Source of the DNA: Ricordea florida
Lineage: Eukaryota; Cnidaria; Anthozoa; Corallimorpharia; Ricordeidae
Length of the DNA stretch: 64,000 nucleotides
Direction of reading: 5' to 3'
Assembly: GCA_949710005.1 (NCBI GenBank)
Contig: OX453280.1
Span: forward strand, 14,298,258-14,362,257
Each line of letters begins with the position of its first letter. The stretch's first letter is position 1. Below, one piece after another: positions 39,629 to 49,000 of this stretch. Below the pieces are notes generated by a model. It saw nothing but the letters and a program-made list of their open reading frames with translations, made no database searches and had not been told where the DNA came from. A program made the position numbers and the translations under genes.

Positions 39629-41390
39629 GGAAGAACAAGTTAATGATGATGACAAATTGGCCAACGTACGCGTCGGGAACGATCAGTTTTGTCGCCTTAA
39701 GAAGAGAAGAAGTGCCTTCAAAGGAATTATTACAAGGAACAAGAAAAAAGCACAGGAAATCATTGGAAAGCATGGCAGTCGAACCGTTTTGAGATGCATA
39801 AAAGAGAGAATTATTCTGGCATGGAAAGATGCAGAAGAAATTACCGGAAAACTCGTAGACTTGCAGGAAGGAAAGGATATCGAACAAGCTGCCACCGAAG
39901 AATGGCTTGATGACTTAAGAGCCGACGTGGAAGATATCGTCGATAGCATAGAGGTGTATTTGGAGCTACGTTTGGATGATCCTCCATCGGTAATTAATAT
40001 TCCTTTCCGCTCAGCTCACTCGGGGAACGATGATGACATCGATCGATTTAGCCAAGCGACAGGTAGTTCTGGTAAATCACAGTCGTCGCGTGCTACAACG
40101 GTTTCTAAAGCGGTAGAAGCTGCAGCAAAAGCTAAAGTAGCGGCCTTGAAGGTGCGGCAAGAGAAAAAGAGACTTGAAAGGGAACTTCAAATACACGAAC
40201 GTGAAATCGCTCTTCGAAAGGAAGAGACGCTATTAAAGATTCGACAAGAAGAAGATGAAGCTGATCGATTGCAATTGGAAGCAGATCTGTTGTCTGTATT
40301 CGCTTCAAACCTGACAGAATCGGAGAAACTAGACCGAATCCCTTCTAAATCGCAAGCAGTCCAAAGTTCAAGGGAAAGAAATGGAAAACTAAACTATGCA
40401 GGAGGTGCGAAATTCGAATCATCTCAAGACGTAAGTGAAGGCGTGCGTCCTGACCAACACCCTTCTTCACACGTTATCGGTGAAAGCGACTATTCTGAAG
40501 AGAGTACTGATGAGGAAAAGTACAGTGGGATTTGTGAACCAATTTCCGAGACGAACAAAGTCGTGGATAAGAAAAACAAGATAAAGAAAAAGAGAAGCGA
40601 GCAGCAGACTTCTTCCGGAAGCGATGATTCGGGAAACGAAGACGAAACCCTTGACTCCAGAGATTACGAAAACCTGTTTAAAGGAGTAAAGAAGCCATCA
40701 CTAGCTGTTTTCTGCGGAGATAAAGAACTTTATCACGATTGGAAAGCACAATTTGAGATCTTTGTAGACCATACTCGTGTACCTTCTAAGACGAAAATGA
40801 TGATATTGAAAAACTGCCTGTCAGGCAAGCCCCTAAAGATTGTTGAGAGACTTGGGTATACTTCTAAACAGTACAAGACTGCGTTAAGGAAGCTTGATCA
40901 GAAGTACGGAGGTGAAAAGCGCTTACTTCAACGTCATCTTGAAGCTATCTTGAGAGCTCCTGTGGTAGAAAGCAACAATCTGAGAGATCTGGAAATATTT
41001 TCTGACCGTCTCACTGATGTGGTTGCCAAGCTTGAAGATTATGGACAAAAACAAGAATTAAAAGGAGTGTCAGCCCTGTACGTTGCAGTCCAGCAAAAGA
41101 TACCTGAATCACTTCTCGTTTCTTATCAAGAATGGTTGCATTCAAAACACAAGAACGACGGCCTCTCTACCTTTACCAAGTGGCTGGAAAAGCAAGTCAT
41201 TTACCGTATGGAGGTCGAGGAATTGAAAGAGAGATCTACTAGAAAAAAGGAGGATAAGGCCGAAAACAGGAAACATAGGAAAGCCAGTTCTCACACAGTA
41301 ACATGTTATCCACGAGTGGAATGTCCTATGTGCCATGGTCCACACAAGATTAAAAGCTGCAAGAAATGGGGAGAAGTATCATTACAATAA
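39627..41390 (+). CDS. gag: BEL/Pao Gag protein (ends at in-frame TAA)
   Basis: 587 codons. Gag forms the cytoplasmic particle that packages element RNA. Residues 1-150 are basic then acidic, without a domain I recognise. Residues about 155-222 are a charged coiled-coil rich in Lys, Arg and Glu. Residues 225-350 are low-complexity and acidic or serine-rich. Residues about 355-525 match DUF1759, the Gag domain of BEL elements (FCGDKELYHDWKAQF, then a KYGGEKRLLQRHLEAI stretch). A zinc knuckle C-x2-C-x3-H-x4-C lies at Cys566, Cys569, His573, Cys578. The frame stops at TAA 41388-41390, before the second knuckle of the family, so this is probably Gag cut short. The ATG at 39627 is the first in this frame, but an out-of-frame ATG at 39610 opens 60 codons upstream. 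The frame is the same as pol. Confidence 0.9.
   Translation: MEEQVNDDDKLANVRVGNDQFCRLKKRRSAFKGIITRNKKKAQEIIGKHGSRTVLRCIKERIILAWKDAEEITGKLVDLQEGKDIEQAATEEWLDDLRADVEDIVDSIEVYLELRLDDPPSVINIPFRSAHSGNDDDIDRFSQATGSSGKSQSSRATTVSKAVEAAAKAKVAALKVRQEKKRLERELQIHEREIALRKEETLLKIRQEEDEADRLQLEADLLSVFASNLTESEKLDRIPSKSQAVQSSRERNGKLNYAGGAKFESSQDVSEGVRPDQHPSSHVIGESDYSEESTDEEKYSGICEPISETNKVVDKKNKIKKKRSEQQTSSGSDDSGNEDETLDSRDYENLFKGVKKPSLAVFCGDKELYHDWKAQFEIFVDHTRVPSKTKMMILKNCLSGKPLKIVERLGYTSKQYKTALRKLDQKYGGEKRLLQRHLEAILRAPVVESNNLRDLEIFSDRLTDVVAKLEDYGQKQELKGVSALYVAVQQKIPESLLVSYQEWLHSKHKNDGLSTFTKWLEKQVIYRMEVEELKERSTRKKEDKAENRKHRKASSHTVTCYPRVECPMCHGPHKIKSCKKWGEVSLQ
41388..41390 (+). other. In-frame TAA stop inside the gag-pol reading frame
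   Basis: The only stop between 39627 and 45600 in this frame. It falls between the C-x2-C-x3-H-x4-C knuckle (ending 41360) and the C-x2-C-x4-H-x4-C knuckle (starting 41421), in a spacer that is variable within the family. The local context is CAA-TAA-CGA. It is either a nonsense mutation or a regulated read-through stop. Confidence 0.9.
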
Positions 41391-44300
41391 CGATGGAATA
41401 TCGCCAAGAGGTACAACCTTTGCTACCGCTGTCTCGAACAAGGACACCAAGGGAAAGAATGCAGAGAGAGCAACAGTTGTAACGTAAATGGCTGCAACAA
41501 GACACACCATTTCCATCTTCACGTTGAACAGACGACAACTCCATTTCTTCAAAGTGAAGAAAATTCTAGGGTTAGCAGAGCCTTCAGTTGTACTGAAAGA
41601 AGTCGTGAGGTACCAGGTCAAGTAGTCCTGCGCACAGTGGCAGTATGGCTCAGAGGTTCCGAGGGGCGCAGAATCAAGGCCAACGCCTTCTTAGATGATG
41701 GCTCAGATACAACGTATGTACGAGACGATATTGTCACGGCTTTAGGACTGGAAACTAAAGAGCAGCAATTAAAGGTGTCAACTCTCACAAACTCTGAAGT
41801 TCAGTTCAAAAGCAAAGTTGTGACTTTAGAAGTCGAGAGTCTAGATGGAGAAACCAAGGCTACCGTTTTTGCCTGGACAATGGAAGAAATGTGCCAAGGA
41901 CTTGCAATACCCGACTGGAATAGACACAGGGCAAAGTGGGACCATCTTCAAAGCATTCCCTTTCCAAAGACCCCTGGAAGAAAAACAGTGGATATTCTGA
42001 TTGGATCCGATCATCCGGAGTTAACACTGGCGTTAGAAGAACGTGTTGGACCACCTGGAGCACCTGTTGCAAGAAGAACACCATTAGGATGGACGTGCAT
42101 CGGAAGACTTCCTCTGTTGGCTGGAACTCAAACTCTAGCGTACGCAAGGACCTTCAGAACACAAAACACATTTGAAATTCGCCTAGATGAGCAGTTACGT
42201 CGAATGTGGGAGATTGATTCATTAGGAATAAAGCGGTTAGAATCAGAACCTGTTACGCCTGAAGAAGCCTTAGCGATTAAGAAAGCCATCCAGTCGAGAA
42301 GATTTCGAAACGGTCGATATGAAGTTGCGATCCCGTGGAAGGAAGAAAATCCATCCCTTCCAAACAACCGGGCAGAAGCTGAGAAACGGCTGATAGCTCT
42401 TGAGAGAAGCTTGGCAAGAAAACCCATTGTTGCGGAATGCTACATAGAAGTAATGAAGGAAAATTTGAGGAAAGAGTATGTCAGAAAACTAGATAGGCAA
42501 GACAGCGTCAACGAGCCATGCTGGTTCCTCCCTCATTTCCCAGTTATCCGTGAAGAAAGAGAAACAACTAAATTGCGCATTGTATTTGATTCAGCAGCTA
42601 AATGCAAAGGACTTTCCCTGAATGACGTCATGCTTACTGGGCCCAAACTTCAAAGAGACGTACTTGATGTTCTCCTCCGCTTTCGTTCAAAGCCGGTAGC
42701 CATAGTAGCAGACATCAAAGAAATGTTCTCGCAAGTCATCATGGCTGAGAAAGATCGCTGCTACCATAGATTCCTTTGGAGAAACTTGGACGTATGCCAA
42801 CCCATGGGCGTCTATGAAGCAGCGCGTTTAACCTTTGGAGATCGTGCTTCTCCCTTCTTGGCTCAGTTCATTGTTCGAAGCCATGCCGAAGATCTTAAAG
42901 ACAAATTTCCAGTCGCTGCCCAGATAGTGCTACACAAGATGTACATGGATGATATCCTTGATTCAGAAGAAAATGACGAAGAAGCAATTAGAGCGAGGCA
43001 AGAACTTACAGAGCTTTTAGACTGTGGTGGATTTCAAGCAAGAAAATGGTGCAGCAACCGGACACGCCCATTGGAAGGAGTGGCAGAAGAAGACCGTGCT
43101 GGCGGGATCCAGATCGAAGATTCAATGTTGCCAACTCTGAAGACACTGGGAGTTCAGTGGGTTGCATCAGAGGACGTATTCACCTTCAGTGTGAAACATT
43201 CAAATGAGGTTTCTTACACAAAGAGGGGATTGTTAAGCCGTATTGCAACTATCTTCGATCCACTTCAGCTTTTGGCACCATTTACCATTCAAGCCAAGAT
43301 GGCCTTGCAAGAAGCATGGTTAAGGGGTCTTGACTGGGATGAAGAATTTCCCTGGGACCTGCGGGAACGAGTTTTAAAGTGGTCCAAACAGCTACCAATA
43401 GTCAACAAAGTCCGTGTCCCGAGGTGTTATCGCCTATATGGAGAATTTAGTAAGATGCAGCTGCACACCTTTACAGACGCGTCGAAAACGGCTTACGCTG
43501 CCGCTACGTACGTTAGATACGAGTACGCCAATAAAGATTGTTCCGTTTCCCTTGTGGCTGCCAAATCGCGAGTAACACCCCTCAGGGCTATCACAACTCC
43601 GCGTCTAGAATTAATGGCGGCAGTGATGGGTTTACGGCTAGCTGAAACCGTTGCAGAGGCATTAAATCAATCCTTGAGCCAACACACCTTTTGGAGTGAC
43701 AGTATGGACGTCATCGTTTGGATACAAGGAACGTCGCGACGTTTTAAGCCGTTCGTGGCCAACAGAGTGTCTGAAATACAGGAGAAGTCTAATCCGAGCC
43801 AGTGGCGACACGTTCCAGGACAGGAAAACAGTGCAGATGATGCAACTAGAGGGTTATCAGTGGACAGGCTACTTACAGAGCATCGCTGGCTCCAAGGTCC
43901 TGAATTCCTTGTTAAAGACGAAAGCTCATGGCCACCACGACGCCTTCCCATAGAGGAAAACTTAACTGAAGACGCCAAAACAGAGCTAACAAAAACAGCC
44001 CTTACATTTCAAGGCAAGAAAGAGGAAACGCTGCTTGACCCCGTAAAAATAACAACCTGGTTGAAATTGTTGCGATTAACCGCTTGGATTCTCCGATTCG
44101 TCTCTCGCCTGAAGAAAACTAGAGAGAACAAAAAACTAGCCTCCACGCCTTCTCTCAACTCGGAAACTGCGGCTCAACGCCAGCCCGGTAAAGACATCCT
44201 TAAAGGAAATGAAGCCAGTAAAGTTCTGACACCAGAAGAAATAATCGCCGCGGAAGAATACTGGTTACAAGACGTCCAGCAGGAACGTTTCAAGGTTGAA

Positions 44301-45602
44301 TACAACGCTTTGAAAGAAGGCAAAACAATACAAAGATCCAGCTCACTGTATCGTTTATCGCCATTTCTTGATCAAAAGGGTCTGATGCGGGTCGGAGGGA
44401 GATTAGAGAACTCTTCTCTACCTTATGCCGCAAAGCATCCTGTGATTCTTCCGAAACGACATCGTATTTCGATGCTTATTATCGCTCATCTTCATGAGAA
44501 AAGTCATCACTACTATGGGGTAAATCACGCTTTGGCCGAATTGAGACAGAAATATTGGATCCTCAATGGAAGAGAAGAAATCAAACGCTGGCTAAGAAAT
44601 TGCAATCTCTGTAAGATTCAGAGAAGGCGCAGAGGAGAGCAAATTATGGCTCCATTACCCAAAGAGAGACTGGGTACTCCTTTAAGATGCTTTGCGCAGT
44701 GTGGCGTCGATTTCGCCGGACCATTCACGACTAAGCTAACTAGAAGGATTTCCGCCAAGAGATACTTGTGTCTCTTCACCTGTGCTGCTACACGTGCGTT
44801 GCACTTAGAAATGGCTTACTCTCTTGACACTGCGAGCTTCTTAAACGCGTTCTCCAGAATGGTTGCAAGACGAGGGAAGCCACTAGAGGTGATAAGTGAT
44901 AACGGGACCAACTTCACTGCGGCGAACAAGGAATTGAGAGAACTTGTGGGCGCGATGGATCAAGACCAAATTAGAGACAAAGCAGCAAACGAAGGCATCC
45001 GATGGAAATTCAATCCCCCTGGCGGTTCACATCATGGTGGATTATTTGAAGCTCTCATAAAATCAGCAAAGAAAGCTTTAAAAGCTGTACTCGGAAATGC
45101 TGGAATCAGTGACGAAGAACTGCTGACAGCGATCACCGAAGTGGAGGGACTGCTAAACTCACGACCACTAACCTATTGCAGTTCAGATCCGAAAGATGAG
45201 CCCGTACTCACTCCCAACCATTTTCTCTATGGACAAATTGGAGGACAACTTGCCCCATATGCCGCCAACGAAATTGCTTTCAATCCACGAAACCGTTGGC
45301 GTTTCGTACAGCAGTTAATATCAAACACATGGCGAAGGTGGCAAAAGGAATACATCTCCACGCTCAACACTCGCAGCAAGTGGGTGGACAGAAAGAAGAA
45401 CCTTGCTGTTGGAGATGTAGTCCTCCTGGTGGATCCCAGCAATCAAAAGGGAAAGTGGCCCTTGGGTCGCATCAAAGAAGTTTTTCCCGGGACAGATGGT
45501 CTCGTCAGAGTAGTTCGTGTGTTGTCGGACGGAAAAGAGTATATCCGGCCGATAACGAGACTTTGCCCATTAGAGTTTGAGGACTTCGAAACGGAAAAGT
45601 GA
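41391..45602 (+). CDS. pol: BEL/Pao Gag C-terminus and Pol polyprotein (PR-RT-RH-IN), downstream of the stop
   Basis: An open frame of 1403 codons in the same phase as gag. It has no ATG before 41880; a GTG at 41637 is not a credible eukaryotic start. Residues below are counted from 41637. Upstream of that point is a zinc knuckle CYRCLEQGHQGKEC (41421-41462) and a following Cys/His cluster. Protease: FLDDGSD, residues 18-24. Reverse transcriptase: about 310-520, with VADIKEMF (Asp359) and YMDD (436-439). RNase H: Asp614, Glu658, Asp688, Asp734. Integrase zinc finger: His953, His957, Cys989, Cys992; core Asp1025, Asp1088, Glu1138. DUF5641: about 1215-1315. All catalytic residues I looked for are present, and the frame has no frameshift. 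It reverse-transcribes element RNA and integrates the cDNA. It can only be made whole by read-through of 41388-41390. Confidence 0.93.
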   Translation, partial: RWNIAKRYNLCYRCLEQGHQGKECRESNSCNVNGCNKTHHFHLHVEQTTTPFLQSEENSRVSRAFSCTERSREVPGQVVLRTVAVWLRGSEGRRIKANAFLDDGSDTTYVRDDIVTALGLETKEQQLKVSTLTNSEVQFKSKVVTLEVESLDGETKATVFAWTMEEMCQGLAIPDWNRHRAKWDHLQSIPFPKTPGRKTVDILIGSDHPELTLALEERVGPPGAPVARRTPLGWTCIGRLPLLAGTQTLAYARTFRTQNTFEIRLDEQLRRMWEIDSLGIKRLESEPVTPEEALAIKKAIQSRRFRNGRYEVAIPWKEENPSLPNNRAEAEKRLIALERSLARKPIVAECYIEVMKENLRKEYVRKLDRQDSVNEPCWFLPHFPVIREERETTKLRIVFDSAAKCKGLSLNDVMLTGPKLQRDVLDVLLRFRSKPVAIVADIKEMFSQVIMAEKDRCYHRFLWRNLDVCQPMGVYEAARLTFGDRASPFLAQFIVRSHAEDLKDKFPVAAQIVLHKMYMDDILDSEENDEEAIRARQELTELLDCGGFQARKWCSNRTRPLEGVAEEDRAGGIQIEDSMLPTLKTLGVQWVASEDVFTFSVKHSNEVSYTKRGLLSRIATIFDPLQLLAPFTIQAKMALQEAWLRGLDWDEEFPWDLRERVLKWSKQLPIVNKVRVPRCYRLYGEFSKMQLHTFTDASKTAYAAATYVRYEYANKDCSVSLVAAKSRVTPLRAITTPRLELMAAVMGLRLAETVAEALNQSLSQHTFWSDSMDVIVWIQGTSRRFKPFVANRVSEIQEKSNPSQWRHVPGQENSADDATRGLSVDRLLTEHRWLQGPEFLVKDESSWPPRRLPIEENLTEDAKTELTKTALTFQGKKEETLLDPVKITTWLKLLRLTAWILRFVSRLKKTRENKKLASTPSLNSETAAQRQPGKDILKGNEASKVLTPEEIIAAEEYWLQDVQQERFKVEYNALKEGKTIQRSSSLYRLSPFLDQKGLMRVGGRLENSSLPYAAKHPVILPKRHRISMLIIAHLHEKSHHYYGVNHALAELRQKYWILNGREEIKRWLRNCNLCKIQRRRRGEQIMAPLPKERLGTPLRCFAQCGVDFAGPFTTKLTRRISAKRYLCLFTCAATRALHLEMAYSLDTASFLNAFSRMVARRGKPLEVISDNGTNFTAANKELRELVGAMDQDQIRDKAANEGIRWKFNPPGGSHHGGLFEALIKSAKKALKAVLGNAGISDEELLTAITEVEGLLNSRPLTYCSSDPKDEPVLTPNHFLYGQIGGQLAPYAANEIAFNPRNRWRFVQQLISNTWRRWQKEYISTLNTRSKWVDRKKNLAVGDVVLLVDPSNQKGKWPLGRIKEVFPGTDGLVRVVRVLSDGKEYIRPITRLCPLEFEDFETEK

Positions 45603-45622
45603 ACAAGTCGCAATTTCTTCAC

Positions 45623-45633
45623 AGGGGGGAGGG
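45623..45633 (+). other. Polypurine tract
   Basis: AGGGGGGAGGG, eleven purines ending at the base before the 3' LTR, the expected plus-strand primer for reverse transcription. The stretch between the pol stop (45602) and the tract is only 20 bp. Confidence 0.9.
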
Positions 45634-45888
45634 TGATGACACGATAATTAAAGAATTCCTGTAACGTCTCGAAAACACCTCGCCCCCTTTGGGACGCAAA
45701 TCCCAGCGAGGGATTAAGTGACAATTTGACATATAGGCGTGCAGGACGCGTAGTTAAAAGTTTCGCAATTTACATTTTTTTGGTGTGTTCTTTCGTTCGT
45801 TCGTAGTCGTAGAGTTGAGCTTCTTGTTACGTTTATTCGATATAGTTAGAAAATAGTTTTTAATAAAAATCAGAAATTCGTCTGAACA
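45634..45888 (+). repeat. 3' LTR
   Basis: 255 bp, 253 identical to the 5' LTR. AATAAA is at 45862-45867. Confidence 0.95.
45862..45867 (+). promoter_or_regulatory. Probable polyadenylation signal in the 3' LTR
   Basis: AATAAA 21 bp before the element end, in the position expected for 3' end formation within an LTR. Confidence 0.55.
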
Positions 45889-45893
45889 GTAGT
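45889..45893. repeat. Target-site duplication, right copy (GTAGT)
   Basis: Matches 39349-39353. Beyond it the satellite continues as AGCAGTAGTAAGTG, exactly as after 13253. Confidence 0.9.
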
Positions 45894-46015
45894 AGCAGTA
45901 GTAAGTGTAGTAGCTTTAGTACGTGTAGTAGCTGTAGTAAGTGTACTAATTGTAGTAGCGGAAGTAAGTGTAGTATCTGTAGTAAGTGTAGTAGCTGTAT
46001 TAAGTGTAGTAAGTG
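45894..46015 (-). repeat. Satellite A, block A2, reversed arm, part right of the retrotransposon
   Basis: Continuation of the 9-bp array, matching 13254-13375 at an offset of 32640 with single-base changes. Confidence 0.9.
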
Positions 46016-46067
46016 GTGCATCAGAAAGAACCAGGTGGTCAAGAGAAGAGGCTGGATAGCAAAAAAG
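46016..46067 (+). other. Non-satellite tag at the A2/B2 border
   Basis: Same sequence as 13376-13427, at an offset of 32640. Confidence 0.75.
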
Positions 46068-49000
46068 ATATATAAATAGACCAATCAGATAAGCCCAAAA
46101 GCAAGATAAATAAATACATAGGTTAATCCGGTAAATAAATAAAGAAATAAAATAAACATATATGTTAATCAAGTACGTAGGCAAACAAGATAAACCCATC
46201 ACCCAATCAGGTAAATAGATAGGCTAATTAAGCAAATACATAGGCTAATTAAACAAATAGATAAACTAATTCGGCAAATATATAGTCGTATTAAGGAAAT
46301 AGTGGAAATATCAATGGGCCAGTTAGTGAAACCCATCAGATAACCGGGTAGATAGATAGACTAATTTGGAAAACACAAAGGCTAATTAGATAAGCCAATT
46401 AGGGAAATATATAGTCTAATCAGGTAAATAGTTAGGCTAGAAATAGTTAGGCTGAAGTAGGTAGATACATAGGCTAATCTGGTAAGTAGATAGGCTAAAT
46501 ATAAGCATATATGATTATTAAGTAATTACATAGGTTAATCAGGTAAAGTTAGCAGGCCTTAAATTAAATAGGCAGGGCAACGGGCAAATGCATCGGTTAA
46601 TAAGGTAAAAAAATAAACTAATAATGTAAATATATAGCCTAATCAGATATATAAATAGGCTTATTAAATAAAACCCATCAGGCAATCAGGTAAATAGATG
46701 GGCTACTTATGCAACAACATAGACTAATCAGATAAATAGATAAACGTATTAGATAAATATATAATCTAATTAGGTAAATAGATAAGTTACGCCGGTCTGT
46801 AACTTGGCCAATCAGGTAAACCCGACAGCCAAATAAGAAAATACATAGGCTAATCAAGTGTAAAGATGAACTTAATAGGTAAATTTATAGGCTAATCAGG
46901 TAATTAGATAGGATAGTTAGGCAAAGACATAGGCTTATTAGATATATAGGTTAACTAAATAGAAAGGTATATAGTCTAATGAAGTGAATAGTTAGGCTAA
47001 ACATGTATATAAATAGGCCATTCAAGTAAAGCCAGTTAGGTGAACCCATCAGACAATCGTGTAAATGGATAGACTAGTTAGGAAAAGACACAGGCTAATT
47101 AGATAATCCAATTACAGAGATATATAGTCTAATTAGCTAAATAGTTAGGCGAATCAGGTATATCAATGGGCAACTCAGGTGAACCCATCAGAAAATAAGG
47201 TAAAGAGGTACACTAATTAGGCAGAGACATGGCTAATTAAATACATAGATAAGCCAATTAGGGAAATATATAGTCGAATCAGGTGAATAGTTAGGCTAAA
47301 AAGATATATAAATAGGGCAATCAGGTAAACCCATAAGCTAAATAGGTAGATACATAGACTAATCAGGTAAATACAGACACTAATTAACTAAGCATATATG
47401 CTAATTAAGCACAAACATAGCTTAATCAGGTAGATATATTAGGCAATCAGGTAAGTTGATAAAACAATTTGGAAAACACGAAGGGTAATCAGATAAATAG
47501 ATAATTAGTAATAACAATAGTAATTAGGTAAATACATAAGCTAATCAGATATATAAATAGGCTACCTAAAAAAACCATCAGGCAATTAGGTAAATAGATG
47601 GGCTAGTTAGGCCAGGACAGAGGCTAATCAGATGAATAGAGAAGCTAATTAGGAAAATATATAGTCTAATCAGGTAAATAAATAGGTTAAACCTGTCTGT
47701 AACTAGGCCAATCAGGTAAACCAGACAGCCAAATAAGAAAATAGATAGGCTAATCAAGTGAATACATAGACTGATCAAATAAGGATATATGTAAATTAAA
47801 TAGATACATATGTTCATTAGGTAAAGTCATCAGGTAATCAAATAAATAGATACGCCAATTCAGCAAATACACAGGTAATAAATTAATTAGATAAACTAAT
47901 TAGGTAAATATATAGGCTAATCAGGTAAATAGATAGGCTAGTTAGGCAAGGACATAGGCTAGTTAGATATATTGGTAAAATAATTAGGAACGTTTATAGT
48001 CTAATAAGGTGAATAGTTAAGCTAAAAAGGTATATAAATAGGGATATCAGGTATACCCATCAGCCAAATAGGTAGATACATACGCCAATCAGGTAAATAT
48101 ATACACTATTTAACTACGCATATATGCTAATTAAGTACAAACATAGCTTAGACAGGTAAAGTTATTAGGCAATCAGATAAGTAGATAGAACAATTAGGCA
48201 AATACATAGGGTAATCAGATAAATAGATAAACTAATTAGGTAATTACATAGTCTTGTCAAGTAAATAGAAAAACCAATGAGCAAATGTATACGATACTCA
48301 GATGAAAAGATAAACTAATTATTTATATATAGGCTTATCAGGTAGATAGATAGGCTAATCAGATATGTAAATAGGCTACTTAGGCACAGCTAACAGGCAA
48401 TCAGGTAAATAGATAGGCTAATTAGGCAGAGATAAGGTAATAAGAGAAATAGATAAAGTAATTAGGTAAATATATACAGTAATCAAATAAGCATATATGC
48501 TAATCAAGTAGATACATAGGTTAATTAAGTAAAGTTATAATTCAATCAGATAAATAGATAGGCTAATTAATAAAATACATAGCTTAATTAGATAGATAGA
48601 TAAAGTAATTAGATCAATATATAATCTAATCAGTTAAGGGAATCAGGGAATCAGGTAATCATATCTGCTAATGATGTAAATACTATGGCAAAACTAGGAA
48701 GGCTCATCAGGGAAACAGCTAAAGAAAGAGGCTAATTAGGCATAAGCTAATAAGACATAGGCTAATTAGATAAATAGATAAACTAATTAGATAAATATCT
48801 TATGTAATCAGGTATATAGATATGCTAAATGGGTATATAAATATGTCAGTCAGATAAACCCAACAGTCAAATAAATAAGTACATAGGCTAATCAGGTAAA
48901 TACATAGTTTAATCAAATAAGTATATATTCTAATGTAGTACATACATAGGCTTACTAGATAAACTTATGTGGCAATCAGAAGAATAGATAGGCCAATTAC

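Larger units (their letters stand above)
39354..45888 (+). mobile_element. BEL/Pao LTR retrotransposon, near-complete, with one in-frame stop
   Basis: A 6535-bp element bounded by 255-bp direct LTRs that start TG and end CA, with a 5-bp target duplication. In order it holds a tRNA-Tyr primer site, a Gag with a DUF1759 domain and zinc knuckle, a second knuckle, a retropepsin (DUF1758-like), reverse transcriptase, RNase H, an H2C2 integrase, DUF5641 and a polypurine tract. The order PR-RT-RH-IN with a C-terminal DUF5641 is the BEL/Pao signature. There is no env-like frame: the pol stop is only 31 bp from the 3' LTR. The base composition is close to balanced and contrasts sharply with the satellite on both sides. 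The LTRs differ at 2 of 255 bases, so the insertion is young. Confidence 0.96.

Noticed and set aside
39610..39792. 60-codon open frame starting just before gag
   Set aside because: No recognisable protein and it overlaps gag in another phase; kept only as a possible upstream ATG.
39474..39887. Antisense frames across the LTR and gag, and other frames inside pol
   Set aside because: Shadows of the gag-pol frame without motifs of their own.
45603..45633. Search for an env gene or a third frame after pol
   Set aside because: Only 31 bp separate the pol stop from the 3' LTR.
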